Below are positions 52,564 to 61,128 of a DNA stretch of 64,000 nucleotides, in pieces. The notes under the pieces are model-generated. The model was not told the DNA's origin. It saw nothing but the letters and a program-made list of their open reading frames with translations, and ran no database searches. This stretch comes from Pseudomonas quercus (lineage in GTDB: Bacteria; Pseudomonadota; Gammaproteobacteria; Pseudomonadales; Pseudomonadaceae). Both the position numbers and the translations under genes were made by a program. Position 1 is the stretch's first letter. Each line of letters opens with the position of its first letter. The stretch covers positions 558,001-622,000 of the forward strand of contig NZ_JAAVJI010000001.1 in assembly GCF_012033695.1 (NCBI RefSeq), written 5' to 3'.

Positions 52564-53259
52564 TTAACGTGGCGGCCGATGCTCCCTGGCCTGGCGAGCA
52601 TAGGCTGCCGCGTGTCGCTCCAGCTGGTCCAGCCGATAATCGCGCTGCTTCTCGGCGTCCACCATCGCCTTACGGCCCTTCTGCTGAAGCAAGTAAGCGT
52701 GGATCTGTTGCACTTCCAGCGTGCGATAGAGCGGGGCCACGTCCAGCCGGTGCACCGTGCCTGCGGTGCGCACAGGTCGCGTATTGAGCAACACGTGTGG
52801 GCCACTGGCACCCACCACATGCCACCCCACTGCTTCAAACCAGCTGCTGCTTTGAACAAGGCATGGCGCTTCGGCATGGGGGTAGCGCGCGGTCACGCTC
52901 TCGAGCAACTGGCGGCCGATGCCCAGGCGGCGATGGTCGGGCCTTACCACAAGGTACAGCAGGGTGCAGGCTTCTACAGCGCCGGTGGCTGGCACGAACA
53001 GCGCGAAGCCCAGCACCTGCTCAGGGTTCTCAGGCGAAAGTGCCAGCAGCAGTTCGGGCGCATGAGTGGCGGCAGTACCCAGGGCTTGAAGGTAGTGGTG
53101 TATCTCCAACCCCAGCCCATATTGGTACAGCGGGTAAAGCGGATTGCTGGGCGCCAGTGCAGCGCTGCCCAGTACGGTGAGGTGGTCGATGGCCAACTGT
53201 TGCACTTGGTCGGCAAGTGCATCAGGTGGCGGGCTGACCCAGTGGTGTGTTGTGAACAT
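52564..53259 (-). CDS. GNAT-family N-acetyltransferase
   Basis: Acetyl-CoA-dependent transferase of 231 residues, cytoplasmic. The fold's core is central: VLGFALFVPATGAVEACTLL then YLVVRPDHRRLGIGRQLLES (acetyl-CoA pyrophosphate loop RRLGIG), followed by a helical C-terminus with KGRKAMVDAEKQRDYRLDQL. Acceptor unknown. I chose ATG 53259 (MFTTHHW) over 53295; ribosome-binding support is modest for both. It converges on poxB with the hairpin repeat between the two stops. Confidence 0.8.
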   Translation of the reverse strand: MFTTHHWVSPPPDALADQVQQLAIDHLTVLGSAALAPSNPLYPLYQYGLGLEIHHYLQALGTAATHAPELLLALSPENPEQVLGFALFVPATGAVEACTLLYLVVRPDHRRLGIGRQLLESVTARYPHAEAPCLVQSSSWFEAVGWHVVGASGPHVLLNTRPVRTAGTVHRLDVAPLYRTLEVQQIHAYLLQQKGRKAMVDAEKQRDYRLDQLERHAAAYARQAREHRPPR

Positions 53260-53344
53260 AGGGCTCGAGAAGGGCAGGTATGAAGGCAGCATCATACCTT
53301 AAGGCTGCACCATCGGCCGGGCCCTTCACGTAGGCGCCGTGCGC

Positions 53345-54436
53345 TCAGCGGTAGCGTTCGAGCCAGTGAGCGTACGGTGCGGGCAGGGTCCATGACGCCT
53401 TGTCCACATTCAGCTCTTTGGCGGCGAAGTACGCCCAATGTGGGTCGGCCAGGTGCGCACGGCCAATGGAGACTAGGTCCAGCTGGCCGTTGGTGACCGC
53501 TGCCTCTGCAAGCTTAGGATCCCCGAAGCCCCAAGCGGATGTCACCGGCAAGCCGGCTTCAAGGCGTACACGTTCTGCCACCGGCCCCATGAAGGCCGGG
53601 CCCCAGGGAATGTTGGTGTCTGGAATGGTGAACCCTACGCTCACGCTCAGCAGGTCCAGGCCACCGTCCTTGAAGCGACGTGCCAGGTCAATGGATTCGG
53701 CCAGGGTCTGTTCGTCTTTGCCATCGTATTCGATCACGCCGAAACGGGCCGTGAGGGGCAGGTTCTCTGGCCATACTTCACGCACCTTGGCCAGGGTTTC
53801 TAGCAGGAAGCGGCTACGGTTGTCGAAGCTGCCACCATAGGCATCGGTACGCTGGTTGGAATGCTCAGAGAAGAAGCTTTGGCCCAGATAGCCGTGGGCG
53901 AAGTGCAGCTCGATCCACTCAAAGCCTGCGTCACGGGCGCGGCGGGCCGCATCTACGAAATTCTGCTGCACACGGGCGATGTCATCCAGGGACATGGCGC
54001 GGGGCACCTTGGGCAGGTTGGCGCCAAAGGCAATGGCAGACGGGGCAATGGTTTCCCAGGCACGGCTGTCACTGTCGGGGATGTGGTCATCACCTTCCCA
54101 CGGGCGGTTGGCGCTGGCCTTGCGGCCAGCATGGGCGATCTGGATGCCAGGAACGGCGCCCGCGGCCTTGATAGCCTTTACGGCTGGAATGAACGCCTGG
54201 GCCTGCTCGTCGGTCCAGATGCCTGCGCAACCGGGCGTGATGCGACCTTCCGGCGCCACGGCAGTGGCCTCGACCACTACCAAGCCAGCGCCGCCCCGCG
54301 CCATGCTGGCCAGGTGCACGTGGTGCCAGTCATTGATAACGCCTTCTTCGGCCACGTACTGGCACATGGGCGGGATGGCAATGCGGTTGCGGAGGGTTAC
54401 ATCCTTGAGGGTGTAGGGTGTGAACAGCGCTGACAT
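53345..54436 (-). CDS. xenA: Xenobiotic reductase A, Old Yellow Enzyme family
   Basis: FMN-dependent ene-reductase of 363 residues, reducing activated C=C bonds and nitro groups with NADPH. The sequence matches P. putida XenA nearly residue for residue in memory: start MSALFTPYTLKDVTLRNRIA, Cys25 in IPPMCQYV, IQIAHAGRKASANRPWEGDD, the His pair in IELHFAHGYLGQSFFSEHSN, and the C-terminal WTLPAPYAHWLERYR. A divergent ArsR-type regulator is 86 bp away, with an inverted repeat between. The likely role is detoxification of electrophiles. Start ATG 54436 with GGAG upstream. Confidence 0.93.
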   Translation of the reverse strand: MSALFTPYTLKDVTLRNRIAIPPMCQYVAEEGVINDWHHVHLASMARGGAGLVVVEATAVAPEGRITPGCAGIWTDEQAQAFIPAVKAIKAAGAVPGIQIAHAGRKASANRPWEGDDHIPDSDSRAWETIAPSAIAFGANLPKVPRAMSLDDIARVQQNFVDAARRARDAGFEWIELHFAHGYLGQSFFSEHSNQRTDAYGGSFDNRSRFLLETLAKVREVWPENLPLTARFGVIEYDGKDEQTLAESIDLARRFKDGGLDLLSVSVGFTIPDTNIPWGPAFMGPVAERVRLEAGLPVTSAWGFGDPKLAEAAVTNGQLDLVSIGRAHLADPHWAYFAAKELNVDKASWTLPAPYAHWLERYR

Positions 54437-54467
54437 GAATATCTCCGGGCAGTGGTTACTACGATTG

Positions 54468-54483
54468 TTCGATAGTATTCGAA
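54468..54483. promoter_or_regulatory. Inverted repeat between xenA and its divergent regulator
   Basis: TTCGA-TAGTAT-TCGAA, perfect 5-bp arms with a 6-bp spacer, 31 bp from the xenA start and 39 bp from the regulator's chosen start. Its location is what an ArsR-family repressor controlling both genes would need. Confidence 0.5.
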
Positions 54484-54522
54484 ATATAGCCTTTGTTGAA
54501 GCCCCCCGTTATCATGCGGCCC

Positions 54523-54834
54523 ATGAGAGCCTACACACACCCCAAACCTGACGCCTTTGTGCTGGAGCGCGTGCTCTATGCCCTGAGCGACCCCGTGCGC
54601 CTGGAAATCGTCCGCCACCTGGCTGGGGTGGCCCAGGCCAGTTGTGGTGAGCTGGACGGCGGGCGGCCAAAATCCAGTGTGTCGCACCATTTCAGGGTGT
54701 TGAGAGAGGCCGGCCTGGTGCACACCCGTAGCGTGGGCACTACCCACATGAATGCGCTTCGGCGTGAAGCGCTGGAGGAACGGTTCCCAGGGCTATTGGC
54801 AGCAATCCTGGGGCAGGGCAGCACGGCCACCTGA
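54523..54834 (+). CDS. ArsR-family winged-helix regulator, divergent from xenA
   Basis: A 103-residue ArsR-type helix-turn-helix protein: LERVLYALSDPVRLEIVRHL, then the recognition region SSVSHHFRVLREAGLVHTRS and the wing VGTTHMNALRREALEERFPG. It lacks a clear metal-binding CxC; its single Cys in QASCGELDGG might sense thiol-reactive compounds. Starts at 54514 (MRPMRAY) and 54523 are both possible, neither with a ribosome-binding site. Placement divergent from xenA with a palindrome between strongly suggests that it represses xenA and responds to electrophiles. Confidence 0.8.
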   Translation: MRAYTHPKPDAFVLERVLYALSDPVRLEIVRHLAGVAQASCGELDGGRPKSSVSHHFRVLREAGLVHTRSVGTTHMNALRREALEERFPGLLAAILGQGSTAT

Positions 54835-54935
54835 ACCCCTCTACGCAAAGTTGAACGTTTCCAATCAGCAGCCCGTCGGTATGCAGGGCGCGGCAACCCG
54901 CGCTTTGTCTGTTTTTGCTGAAGGAGGCACTGTCG

Positions 54936-56009
54936 ATGAAATACCGCCCGCTGGGGAACACTGGTGTACTGGTTTCGGAACTGACCATCGGGAGCGTGCC
55001 CTTTGGTGGCCGAGGCGCTTTCGAGAAAACCGGAAGCGTAGACGTCGACCAAGCCCGCCGCATGTTCGAACTGGCCTTCGACGCTGGTGTGAACATGGTC
55101 GATACCGCTGACCTTTACTCCCACGGCCTGGCCGAGGAAATCGTTGGCAAGGCACTGGGCGCGCGCCGCTCATCCATCGTTCTGGCTTCCAAGGCGCGTA
55201 GCCCCATGAGCGATAACCCCAATGACAGCGGCGCCTCGCGCTACCACCTCATCAGCGCCTGTGAGGCCAGCCTCAAGCGCCTGGGCACGGACCATATCGA
55301 CCTGTACCAGATCCACAATTGGGACGGCGTGACCCCAGTCGAGGAAACCTTGGCAGCGCTGGACCATCTGGTGCAAAGCGGCAAGATCCGCTACTTCGGT
55401 ACCTCGAACTACGCCGCCTGGCAAATGATGAAAACCTTGGGCAGTGCACGCCTCAATGGCTGGCAGGCGCCGGTGTCGCAGCAGATCTACTACACCCCTG
55501 AGGCCCGTGAAGCCGAATACGAACTGCTGCCCATGGCCCTGGACCAAGGTTTCGCGACCTTGGTATGGGGGCCACTGGGCGAGGGGCTGCTGACCGGTGC
55601 CGTACGCCGAGGCAAGCCGACCCCTAAAGGCACACGCCAGGGCAATGACTGGCCAGAACCCTATGTGCACGACCGCGAACGGGCCTACGACATCATCGAA
55701 GCCTTGATCGCCATCGGTGAACGCCATGGCTGCTCGCCGGCACGCGTATGCCTGGCCTGGCTCAAGGATCGCCCAGGCGTCACCAGCGTGATTACAGCAG
55801 GGCGCACCGTAGAACAGCTGCAAGACAACTTGAAGTCAGTGGACCTGGTATTGAGCGAACAAGACCTGGCCGAACTGGAACAGGTAAGCCGCATTGCGCC
55901 CCAATACCCCTACTGGCACCGGGTCGCAGCTGGCATGGACCGTATCGACCCTGCCGAAGCGCCCTTTATCGAGCTGTACCGCAAGACCATGGAAAGCAAC
56001 CAGGGCTAA
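54936..56009 (+). CDS. Aldo/keto reductase (second)
   Basis: NADPH-dependent reductase of 357 residues, unrelated in subfamily to the YghZ copy. Catalytic Asp and Tyr are in NMVDTADLYSHGLAEEIVGK, Lys in IVLASKARSPMSD, His in DLYQIHNWDGVTPVEETLAA; the cofactor loop is SVITAGRTVEQLQDNLK. AAGGAGG lies 8 nt before the ATG at 54936, one of the strongest ribosome-binding sites in the window. It follows the ArsR-like gene by 101 bp. A role in aldehyde or ketone detoxification alongside XenA is plausible but not shown. Confidence 0.87.
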   Translation: MKYRPLGNTGVLVSELTIGSVPFGGRGAFEKTGSVDVDQARRMFELAFDAGVNMVDTADLYSHGLAEEIVGKALGARRSSIVLASKARSPMSDNPNDSGASRYHLISACEASLKRLGTDHIDLYQIHNWDGVTPVEETLAALDHLVQSGKIRYFGTSNYAAWQMMKTLGSARLNGWQAPVSQQIYYTPEAREAEYELLPMALDQGFATLVWGPLGEGLLTGAVRRGKPTPKGTRQGNDWPEPYVHDRERAYDIIEALIAIGERHGCSPARVCLAWLKDRPGVTSVITAGRTVEQLQDNLKSVDLVLSEQDLAELEQVSRIAPQYPYWHRVAAGMDRIDPAEAPFIELYRKTMESNQG

Positions 56010-56044
56010 CACTGACAGGGGCGTGCGTGAGTGGGCGCCATGAT

Positions 56045-56983
56045 TCAGCTTTCATGGCGCCAGGTGTTGATCTGCGACCGTCCCGCCCGTTTAGCACGAT
56101 ACAGCGCTTCATCGGCGTGCCGCAGCAAGGTGTGCACGTCGGTGCCAGCTTCTGGCGTAAAAGCGATGCCGATGGAAGAGGACGTGTGGATCTGGTGGAT
56201 GCCCAGGTGCCACAGGCGGCTCAAGGCTTCGCATAGCCTGCGTGCGACACTGAGGGCCGCTTCAGGGTCGGTATCAGGCAGGAACACCACAAACTCATCG
56301 CCCCCGATGCGGCCGAACAGGTCCTGCTCGCGCAGGCAACTACGCCCTCGGCCGGCAAAGGCTATGAGCAGGTCGTCGCCTACCTCGTGGCCCAGTGTGT
56401 CATTGATCAGCTTGAAACGGTCAAGGTCCAGGTACAGCAGTGCGCCGCTGCCAGCACCCTGAGATCCCGCTTCGGCGGTGTTCAGCGCCAGGGCGATCAT
56501 GTCCAGAATACCGCGCCGGTTGGGAATGCCCGTTAGCGGGTCCAGGTAAGCCAGGTTCTTGAATCGCTCTTCACTGGCGTGGAGGGCGTTTTCGGCTAGC
56601 TTGCGTTCGGTAATGTTGCGGCTCACGATCACCAGCCGGTAGCGGCTGCCGTCCGGGTTGAACGAGGGCGTCTTGACCACTTCCCAGGTGTTGATGCGGT
56701 GGTCGGTGCCCATGAACGACTTTTCAATGACCGTAGGGCTGCGGTTATGCCATGCCTTGGCATCAGTGGCCAGGTTATAGGCAAAGGCGTCAGCGAACTG
56801 CGGCCGGATAGCCATCAGCTCAACGTCTGTGAGGCCGTGGTAGGCAAAGCCGCTCATTGCGTACGCTACCAAGGCGGTCTCGTTGCAGAACAGCCATCGC
56901 CCTGCGCCATCCTTGACCACAATGAACTCCTGAATGCAATCCAGCAGGGCTTGGAGGTCGACAACGTCATGGGGGGTGTTCAT
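56045..56983 (-). CDS. Diguanylate cyclase with N-terminal PAS domain (PAS-GGDEF)
   Basis: Cytoplasmic cyclic-di-GMP synthase of 312 residues. PAS domain first (about 1-125: LLDCIQEFIVVKDGAGRWLF, FMGTDHRINTWEVVKTPSFN), then GGDEF with DPLTGIPNRRGILDMIA and active site FGRIGGDEFVVFLP. REQD sits five residues before GGDEF, a complete inhibitory site, so it should be active and feedback-inhibited. No membrane span. I chose ATG 56983 (MNTPHDVVDL); no clear ribosome-binding site. The PAS ligand is unknown. Confidence 0.88.
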   Translation of the reverse strand: MNTPHDVVDLQALLDCIQEFIVVKDGAGRWLFCNETALVAYAMSGFAYHGLTDVELMAIRPQFADAFAYNLATDAKAWHNRSPTVIEKSFMGTDHRINTWEVVKTPSFNPDGSRYRLVIVSRNITERKLAENALHASEERFKNLAYLDPLTGIPNRRGILDMIALALNTAEAGSQGAGSGALLYLDLDRFKLINDTLGHEVGDDLLIAFAGRGRSCLREQDLFGRIGGDEFVVFLPDTDPEAALSVARRLCEALSRLWHLGIHQIHTSSSIGIAFTPEAGTDVHTLLRHADEALYRAKRAGRSQINTWRHES

Positions 56984-57133
56984 GAACAAATACCAACGCA
57001 GCAGGGAATCTGAATTACAGTGTATCGGCCTCAGATGCACCGCCATCAGCCCGGCTGTCCGAAGTCGGCCAACGGGTCATAATACCTGGCGGCCCATCAG
57101 GCCGCTTCAAAGCCGGTGTTTGGCGGCGCGAGG

Positions 57134-58102
57134 TTACTGACAATTCCCCGCTTTGTGATACCCCGCAGCAACGGCTTGTGCCTCCGTTACGAACGTTACC
57201 CGGTTGCTGGGTGCCACCTTGTCATAACTGGGGCACCCGGTGGGTAGGTGGTAGAGGTGGCTGCGCTTGTTGGCAACTACCGGGGTAGCCAGTGGAACAG
57301 TGCCTGTGCCAGGAGCAGCGGCAGGCGCATTCGAAGGGCGCGCCGGCACAGGGCTTACCAGCCCGTCACCGGTGGGCTTGTACCCTAGTGTCCAGGTGCG
57401 TTGCCCGGTCACGAATGGGTTGGCATGGCCCATGATGGCAGTGATTCGCCGGTCACGTTCCTGCTCCCAGGGGGTAACCGGGTACTGCGCGTTCCAGCCC
57501 ATCAGCAGTTGCTGCTGTTGGCGGGACATGCTCAGGTTATAGCGATCGAACATGTAGAAGGTGATGCGAGCCACTAGCCCTTTGACGTCATCCCGTGGTT
57601 CGGCCACACGAGCTTTGAAATCCACTTTGGTCTTGCATTGGCCGTATTCGGGCGCAATGCCAGAGACCATGCCGTAATTGAAGTTGCTACGGTCCCCGTT
57701 CACTTCGCCCACGGACGGGTACAGGTTGAACAGGTCGGCTTCCATGGCCTGGAATACCGGGTCGTCGCTCACACAGTGCTCACGGCCGCCGTGTTGCCAG
57801 CATTGGCGCTGGTTGCCGAAGGTCCAGGCGGGCACGATGTGTTCCCATTCGGTGCGCTGTGAGCGGTTTGCCTGCTCCCGGGCCTTCAGGCCACAGGACG
57901 CGGCGTCTACTCGCCCACCGGACTTGCCCACCCATGTCCACTGGCAACCGCAGTACAGTTCGCCCATCTGGCTGGTCCCTTGGTCCATGTACACCTTTTC
58001 CCTGGCGATCACTTTTGCCTCACTGAACGTGGCCGGTGGCTCAGCGAGCGCGGGTAGAGCGGGGAGCAGGGTTGACAGCAGAACGAGCAACAGTTTTTTC
58101 AT
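57134..58102 (-). CDS. endA: Secreted endonuclease I-family nuclease
   Basis: Periplasmic or extracellular nonspecific DNase, 322 residues. Signal peptide MKKLLLVLLSTLLPALPALA, then the endonuclease I domain with cysteines (GELYCGCQWTWVGKSGGRVD) and the His-metal active site in RTEWEHIVPAWTFGNQRQCW; FNLYPSVGEVNGDRSNFNYG and RITFYMFDRYNLSMSRQQQQ follow. Beyond about residue 235 there is a Pro/Ala-rich linker and a C-terminal segment ending in HLPTGCPSYDKVAPSN, longer than standard EndA (about 230). That extension looks like a small added domain often seen fused to secreted nucleases. Substrate role: nutrient DNA scavenging or neighbour DNA degradation. Confidence 0.85.
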   Translation of the reverse strand: MKKLLLVLLSTLLPALPALAEPPATFSEAKVIAREKVYMDQGTSQMGELYCGCQWTWVGKSGGRVDAASCGLKAREQANRSQRTEWEHIVPAWTFGNQRQCWQHGGREHCVSDDPVFQAMEADLFNLYPSVGEVNGDRSNFNYGMVSGIAPEYGQCKTKVDFKARVAEPRDDVKGLVARITFYMFDRYNLSMSRQQQQLLMGWNAQYPVTPWEQERDRRITAIMGHANPFVTGQRTWTLGYKPTGDGLVSPVPARPSNAPAAAPGTGTVPLATPVVANKRSHLYHLPTGCPSYDKVAPSNRVTFVTEAQAVAAGYHKAGNCQ

Positions 58103-58165
58103 AAGAAGCATTGCCAAGGGTTTCAAACGCGGCAGTATACGCGGCCTAACGGAAAACGCTGCGGC

Positions 58166-58999
58166 TTAGCCAAACACTTGTGAGGGCCGGCGCAGGGCAG
58201 GGTCGAAGGGGTTGATACGGCCTGAAACTACCTTGGCCTCGCGCTTGAGCAATTCCACCACCATGGCCATGCGTGACGGCGCCAGCCTGTCGGTGATGGT
58301 GGCGACACTCAAGGCTGCCACGGCGTGCCCCTCGGTATTGAGCACCGGCACGGCCACCCCGGCCATGCCTTCAAGGGCACCGGTATTGCGGCCTGCATAG
58401 CCCAGGGCGCGTACCGCGTCGATTTCCATGCGCAGGCTTACTTCGTCATAGGCGTGAACGTCGCGCAGCCGGGGCAGGTTGTAGCGAATCACCTCATCGC
58501 GCTCTTCATCGGGCAAAAAAGCCAGGATCGCCAGGCTGCCTTGCCCCACGCCCAGCGCGATCCGGCCGCCTACATCGCCAGTGAAGGTGCGGATGGGGTA
58601 AGGGCCTTCACTTCTATCCAGGCATACCGCGTCAAAGCCTGCGCGTGCCAGCAGAAATAATGAATCCCCTAGGGAGGCCGACAGCCGGAGCAGGCTGGGC
58701 CGTACCACATCACGCAGGTTGCCCGCTTGCCCCGCCTTGGCGGCGAGCGCAAAGAACGCCAGGCTCAGCCGGTACCGTTTGGTACGTAGGCACTGTTCCA
58801 CCATCCCCTCACTGACCAGCCCACGCAGCAAGCGGTGAGTGGTGGGCTGGGACAAGCCCACCTGGGCAGCCAGTTGGCTAACGCGCTCGCCGTCTGCCGA
58901 CCCGTTTCCCAATGCCCGCAACACCGCAAACAGCCGAGAAACCGCGCTGACACCGGCTTCAGGCTCGTCAGGATTCGACTCTTCGGAAGGGAATTTCAT
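58166..58999 (-). CDS. IclR-family transcriptional regulator
   Basis: A 277-residue IclR regulator: winged helix-turn-helix at the N-terminus (AVSRLFAVLRALGNGSADGE, VSQLAAQVGLSQPTTHRLLR) and an effector-binding domain (LARAGFDAVCLDRSEGPYPI, ALGVGQGSLAILAFLPDEER, LGYAGRNTGALEGMAGVAVP). GAGG is 5 nt before the ATG at 58999. It is divergent from the importer/dehydrogenase operon and almost certainly controls it; two related candidate sites lie in the 240-bp gap. The inducer should be the imported compound, identity unknown. Confidence 0.87.
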   Translation of the reverse strand: MKFPSEESNPDEPEAGVSAVSRLFAVLRALGNGSADGERVSQLAAQVGLSQPTTHRLLRGLVSEGMVEQCLRTKRYRLSLAFFALAAKAGQAGNLRDVVRPSLLRLSASLGDSLFLLARAGFDAVCLDRSEGPYPIRTFTGDVGGRIALGVGQGSLAILAFLPDEERDEVIRYNLPRLRDVHAYDEVSLRMEIDAVRALGYAGRNTGALEGMAGVAVPVLNTEGHAVAALSVATITDRLAPSRMAMVVELLKREAKVVSGRINPFDPALRRPSQVFG

Positions 59000-59013
59000 A
59001 TTTACCTCTGGAT

Positions 59014-59065
59014 ATTCCATTCAGTGGAATCATTTGAAAATAAACCACGCTCAGTGAAATCACTG
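59014..59065. promoter_or_regulatory. Paired candidate IclR operators
   Basis: TCAGTG(G/A)AATCA(T/C)T occurs at 59021-59034 and 59051-59064, 30 bp apart. Each copy is part of a palindrome: ATTCCA-TTCAG-TGGAAT (59014-59030) and CAGTG-AAAT-CACTG (59052-59065). They sit just upstream of the IclR start and about 180 bp upstream of the ATPase start, as expected for a regulator controlling both directions. Confidence 0.65.
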
Positions 59066-59240
59066 TTTGGCCGCATGCTAGGCATTGGCCTACTCTGCTG
59101 TCCATAGGGCGAAACACACAATATCGGCCGCCGTTACCCACACGAGCGCCAACGTCCCGGTTTACCTCACCTTTGCCGTTGGCGCCTGCCCTCAACACTG
59201 CCTGCTCCGTATGGAGCCTGGCTTGCGATGGAGCTTCGTC

Positions 59241-60260
59241 ATGGCTTTTCTGCGTCTGGACCAATTGTGCAAGCGCTATGGCGCCATTGAGGCCGTTGCT
59301 GGGCTGAACCTGGCCGTTGACCAGGGTGAGTTCGTTTCCCTGCTTGGCCCGTCTGGGTGCGGCAAAACCACTACCCTGCAAATGATCGCCGGCTTTACCG
59401 ACGTCACCAGCGGCGCGGTATGGCTGGCCGAGCGCGAGATCACCCACGCCCGGCCCGCTACTCGGCAATTAGGTGTGGTCTTCCAGAGCTATGCGCTGTT
59501 TCCTCACATGACGGTGAGCGACAACGTGGCGTTTGGGCTGCGCATGCGTAAGGTGCCGGCTGGTGAGTTGGCAACACGTGTGACCCAGGCGCTGGCGCTG
59601 GTGCGCCTGACTCAGCATGCGGCCCGCTACCCGAGGGAGCTGTCCGGTGGCCAACGCCAGCGCGTGGCCTTGGCCAGGGCCTTGGTGATAGAGCCGCCAG
59701 TACTGCTCCTGGACGAGCCGTTGTCCAACCTGGATGCCCACCTTCGCGAAGAAATGCAGTTTGAGATCCGCCGCATTCAGCAGGCCGTCGGCATCACCAC
59801 GCTGATGGTGACCCATGACCAGGCGGAGGCGCTGTCCATGAGCGACCGAGTGGTGGTGATGGAAGCAGGGCGCATTACCCAGGTGGATGCACCCTACCGG
59901 CTATACGAACACCCCCGCACACGGTTTATTTCCGACTTTGTAGGCAAGGCCAACCTGCTGCCAGGCGAGCCTGCCGAAACCGGCATGCCCCAGGTACAGG
60001 CCAACGGGCGCCTGGCCCTGAGCCTTCGGCCGGAAAAAATCGACCTGCTGGCCTCTGGAGCAGGGCGCTTGCAGGGGCGGGTAACAGCGAGCTTCTTCCT
60101 GGGCAGCCAATGGCTGTATCGCATTGCAACGGACTTGGGCGAACTGTCGGTGATACGCCCCAATGACGGCACGGCGCCGTTGGCGGTTGATCACCTAGTG
60201 GGCCTGGACTGGTCACCGCAGATGCTGCGCGTGTTGGAAACCGATGAGGTGAACGCATGA
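59241..60260 (+). CDS. ABC importer ATPase, PotA-like
   Basis: Cytoplasmic ATPase of a polyamine/opine-type importer, 339 residues. Walker A LLGPSGCGKTTTLQMIAGFT, Q-loop VVFQSYALFPHMTVSDNVAF, signature ELSGGQRQRVALARALVI, Walker B LLLDEPLSNLD, H-loop TLMVTHDQAEA; a C-terminal TOBE-like regulatory domain follows (LSLRPEKIDLLASGAGRLQG). GGAG is 8 nt before the ATG. First gene of the operon; the next gene overlaps by 4 bp. The binding protein that sets specificity is not in the operon's visible part. Confidence 0.9.
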   Translation: MAFLRLDQLCKRYGAIEAVAGLNLAVDQGEFVSLLGPSGCGKTTTLQMIAGFTDVTSGAVWLAEREITHARPATRQLGVVFQSYALFPHMTVSDNVAFGLRMRKVPAGELATRVTQALALVRLTQHAARYPRELSGGQRQRVALARALVIEPPVLLLDEPLSNLDAHLREEMQFEIRRIQQAVGITTLMVTHDQAEALSMSDRVVVMEAGRITQVDAPYRLYEHPRTRFISDFVGKANLLPGEPAETGMPQVQANGRLALSLRPEKIDLLASGAGRLQGRVTASFFLGSQWLYRIATDLGELSVIRPNDGTAPLAVDHLVGLDWSPQMLRVLETDEVNA

Positions 60261-61126
60261 GCGGGTCGCTGTTCACCGATGTGCGCCGGGGCTATAGCCT
60301 CACCGGCCCGGCCGTGTTGCTGTTTGCAGTGCTGATGGTGCTGCCCTTGTTGTTGACCTTGGTGCTGTCTGTGAACGTGTTCGACTACACCACTGGTATC
60401 AAAGGCGACCAGTACACCGCCGAGCACTACACCAGCCTGTTCACCGATCCCTTTTTCTACGAAATCTTTCTGCGCACCTTCTGGATCAGCGCGCTGGTCA
60501 CGGCTCTGTGCGTGCTGATCGGCGTGCCGGAAGCGTTAGTGCTCAGCCGCATGAAAGCACCCTGGCGCTCCATTTTCCTGGTGCTGGTGCTGACACCCTT
60601 ACTGATTTCGGTGGTGGTGCGTGCCTTCGGCTGGAGCTTGCTGCTGGGCAACGAGGGGGTGGTCAACCAGGCGATTGTGGCGCTGGGCGGCAGGCCGCTC
60701 AAACTGCTCTATACCCCCTTCGCTGTGATCATCGGGTTGGTGCATGTGATGCTGCCCTTCATGATCATTCCGGTGTGGACGTCATTGCAGAAGCTCGATG
60801 CCACGGCCGAGCACGCCGCGCTGTCACTGGGTGCCAGCCACTGGACCGTCTTCAGCCGCATTATCCTGCCCCAGATCATGCCCGGTGTGCTGTCCGGCAC
60901 GCTGATTGTCTTCGGCCTGTCGGCCAGCTCTTTCGCGATTCCCGGCCTGTTGGGCGGTCGCCGGCTCAAAATGGTCGCCACCCTGATCTATGACCAGTAC
61001 CTGGCTGAGCTGAACTGGCCCATGGGTGCCGCCATTGCGGTGACCCTGCTGCTGATCAACCTGGTGGTGATGTTGAGCTGGAACCGCCTCGTTGAACGTC
61101 GCTACAACCGCAGGTTAGGAGTATAG
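60257..61126 (+). CDS. ABC importer permease, PotB-like
   Basis: Inner-membrane permease of 289 residues, about six spans. The start MSGSLFTDVRRGYSLTGPAV and the loop segment (DATAEHAALSLGASHWTVFS with RIILPQIMPGVLSG, the EAA loop) are of the PotB type. It overlaps the ATPase gene by 4 bp (ATGA), showing translational coupling, and is followed 2 bp later by the second permease. It forms the heterodimeric pore with that partner. Confidence 0.88.
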   Translation: MSGSLFTDVRRGYSLTGPAVLLFAVLMVLPLLLTLVLSVNVFDYTTGIKGDQYTAEHYTSLFTDPFFYEIFLRTFWISALVTALCVLIGVPEALVLSRMKAPWRSIFLVLVLTPLLISVVVRAFGWSLLLGNEGVVNQAIVALGGRPLKLLYTPFAVIIGLVHVMLPFMIIPVWTSLQKLDATAEHAALSLGASHWTVFSRIILPQIMPGVLSGTLIVFGLSASSFAIPGLLGGRRLKMVATLIYDQYLAELNWPMGAAIAVTLLLINLVVMLSWNRLVERRYNRRLGV

Positions 61127-61128
61127 CC

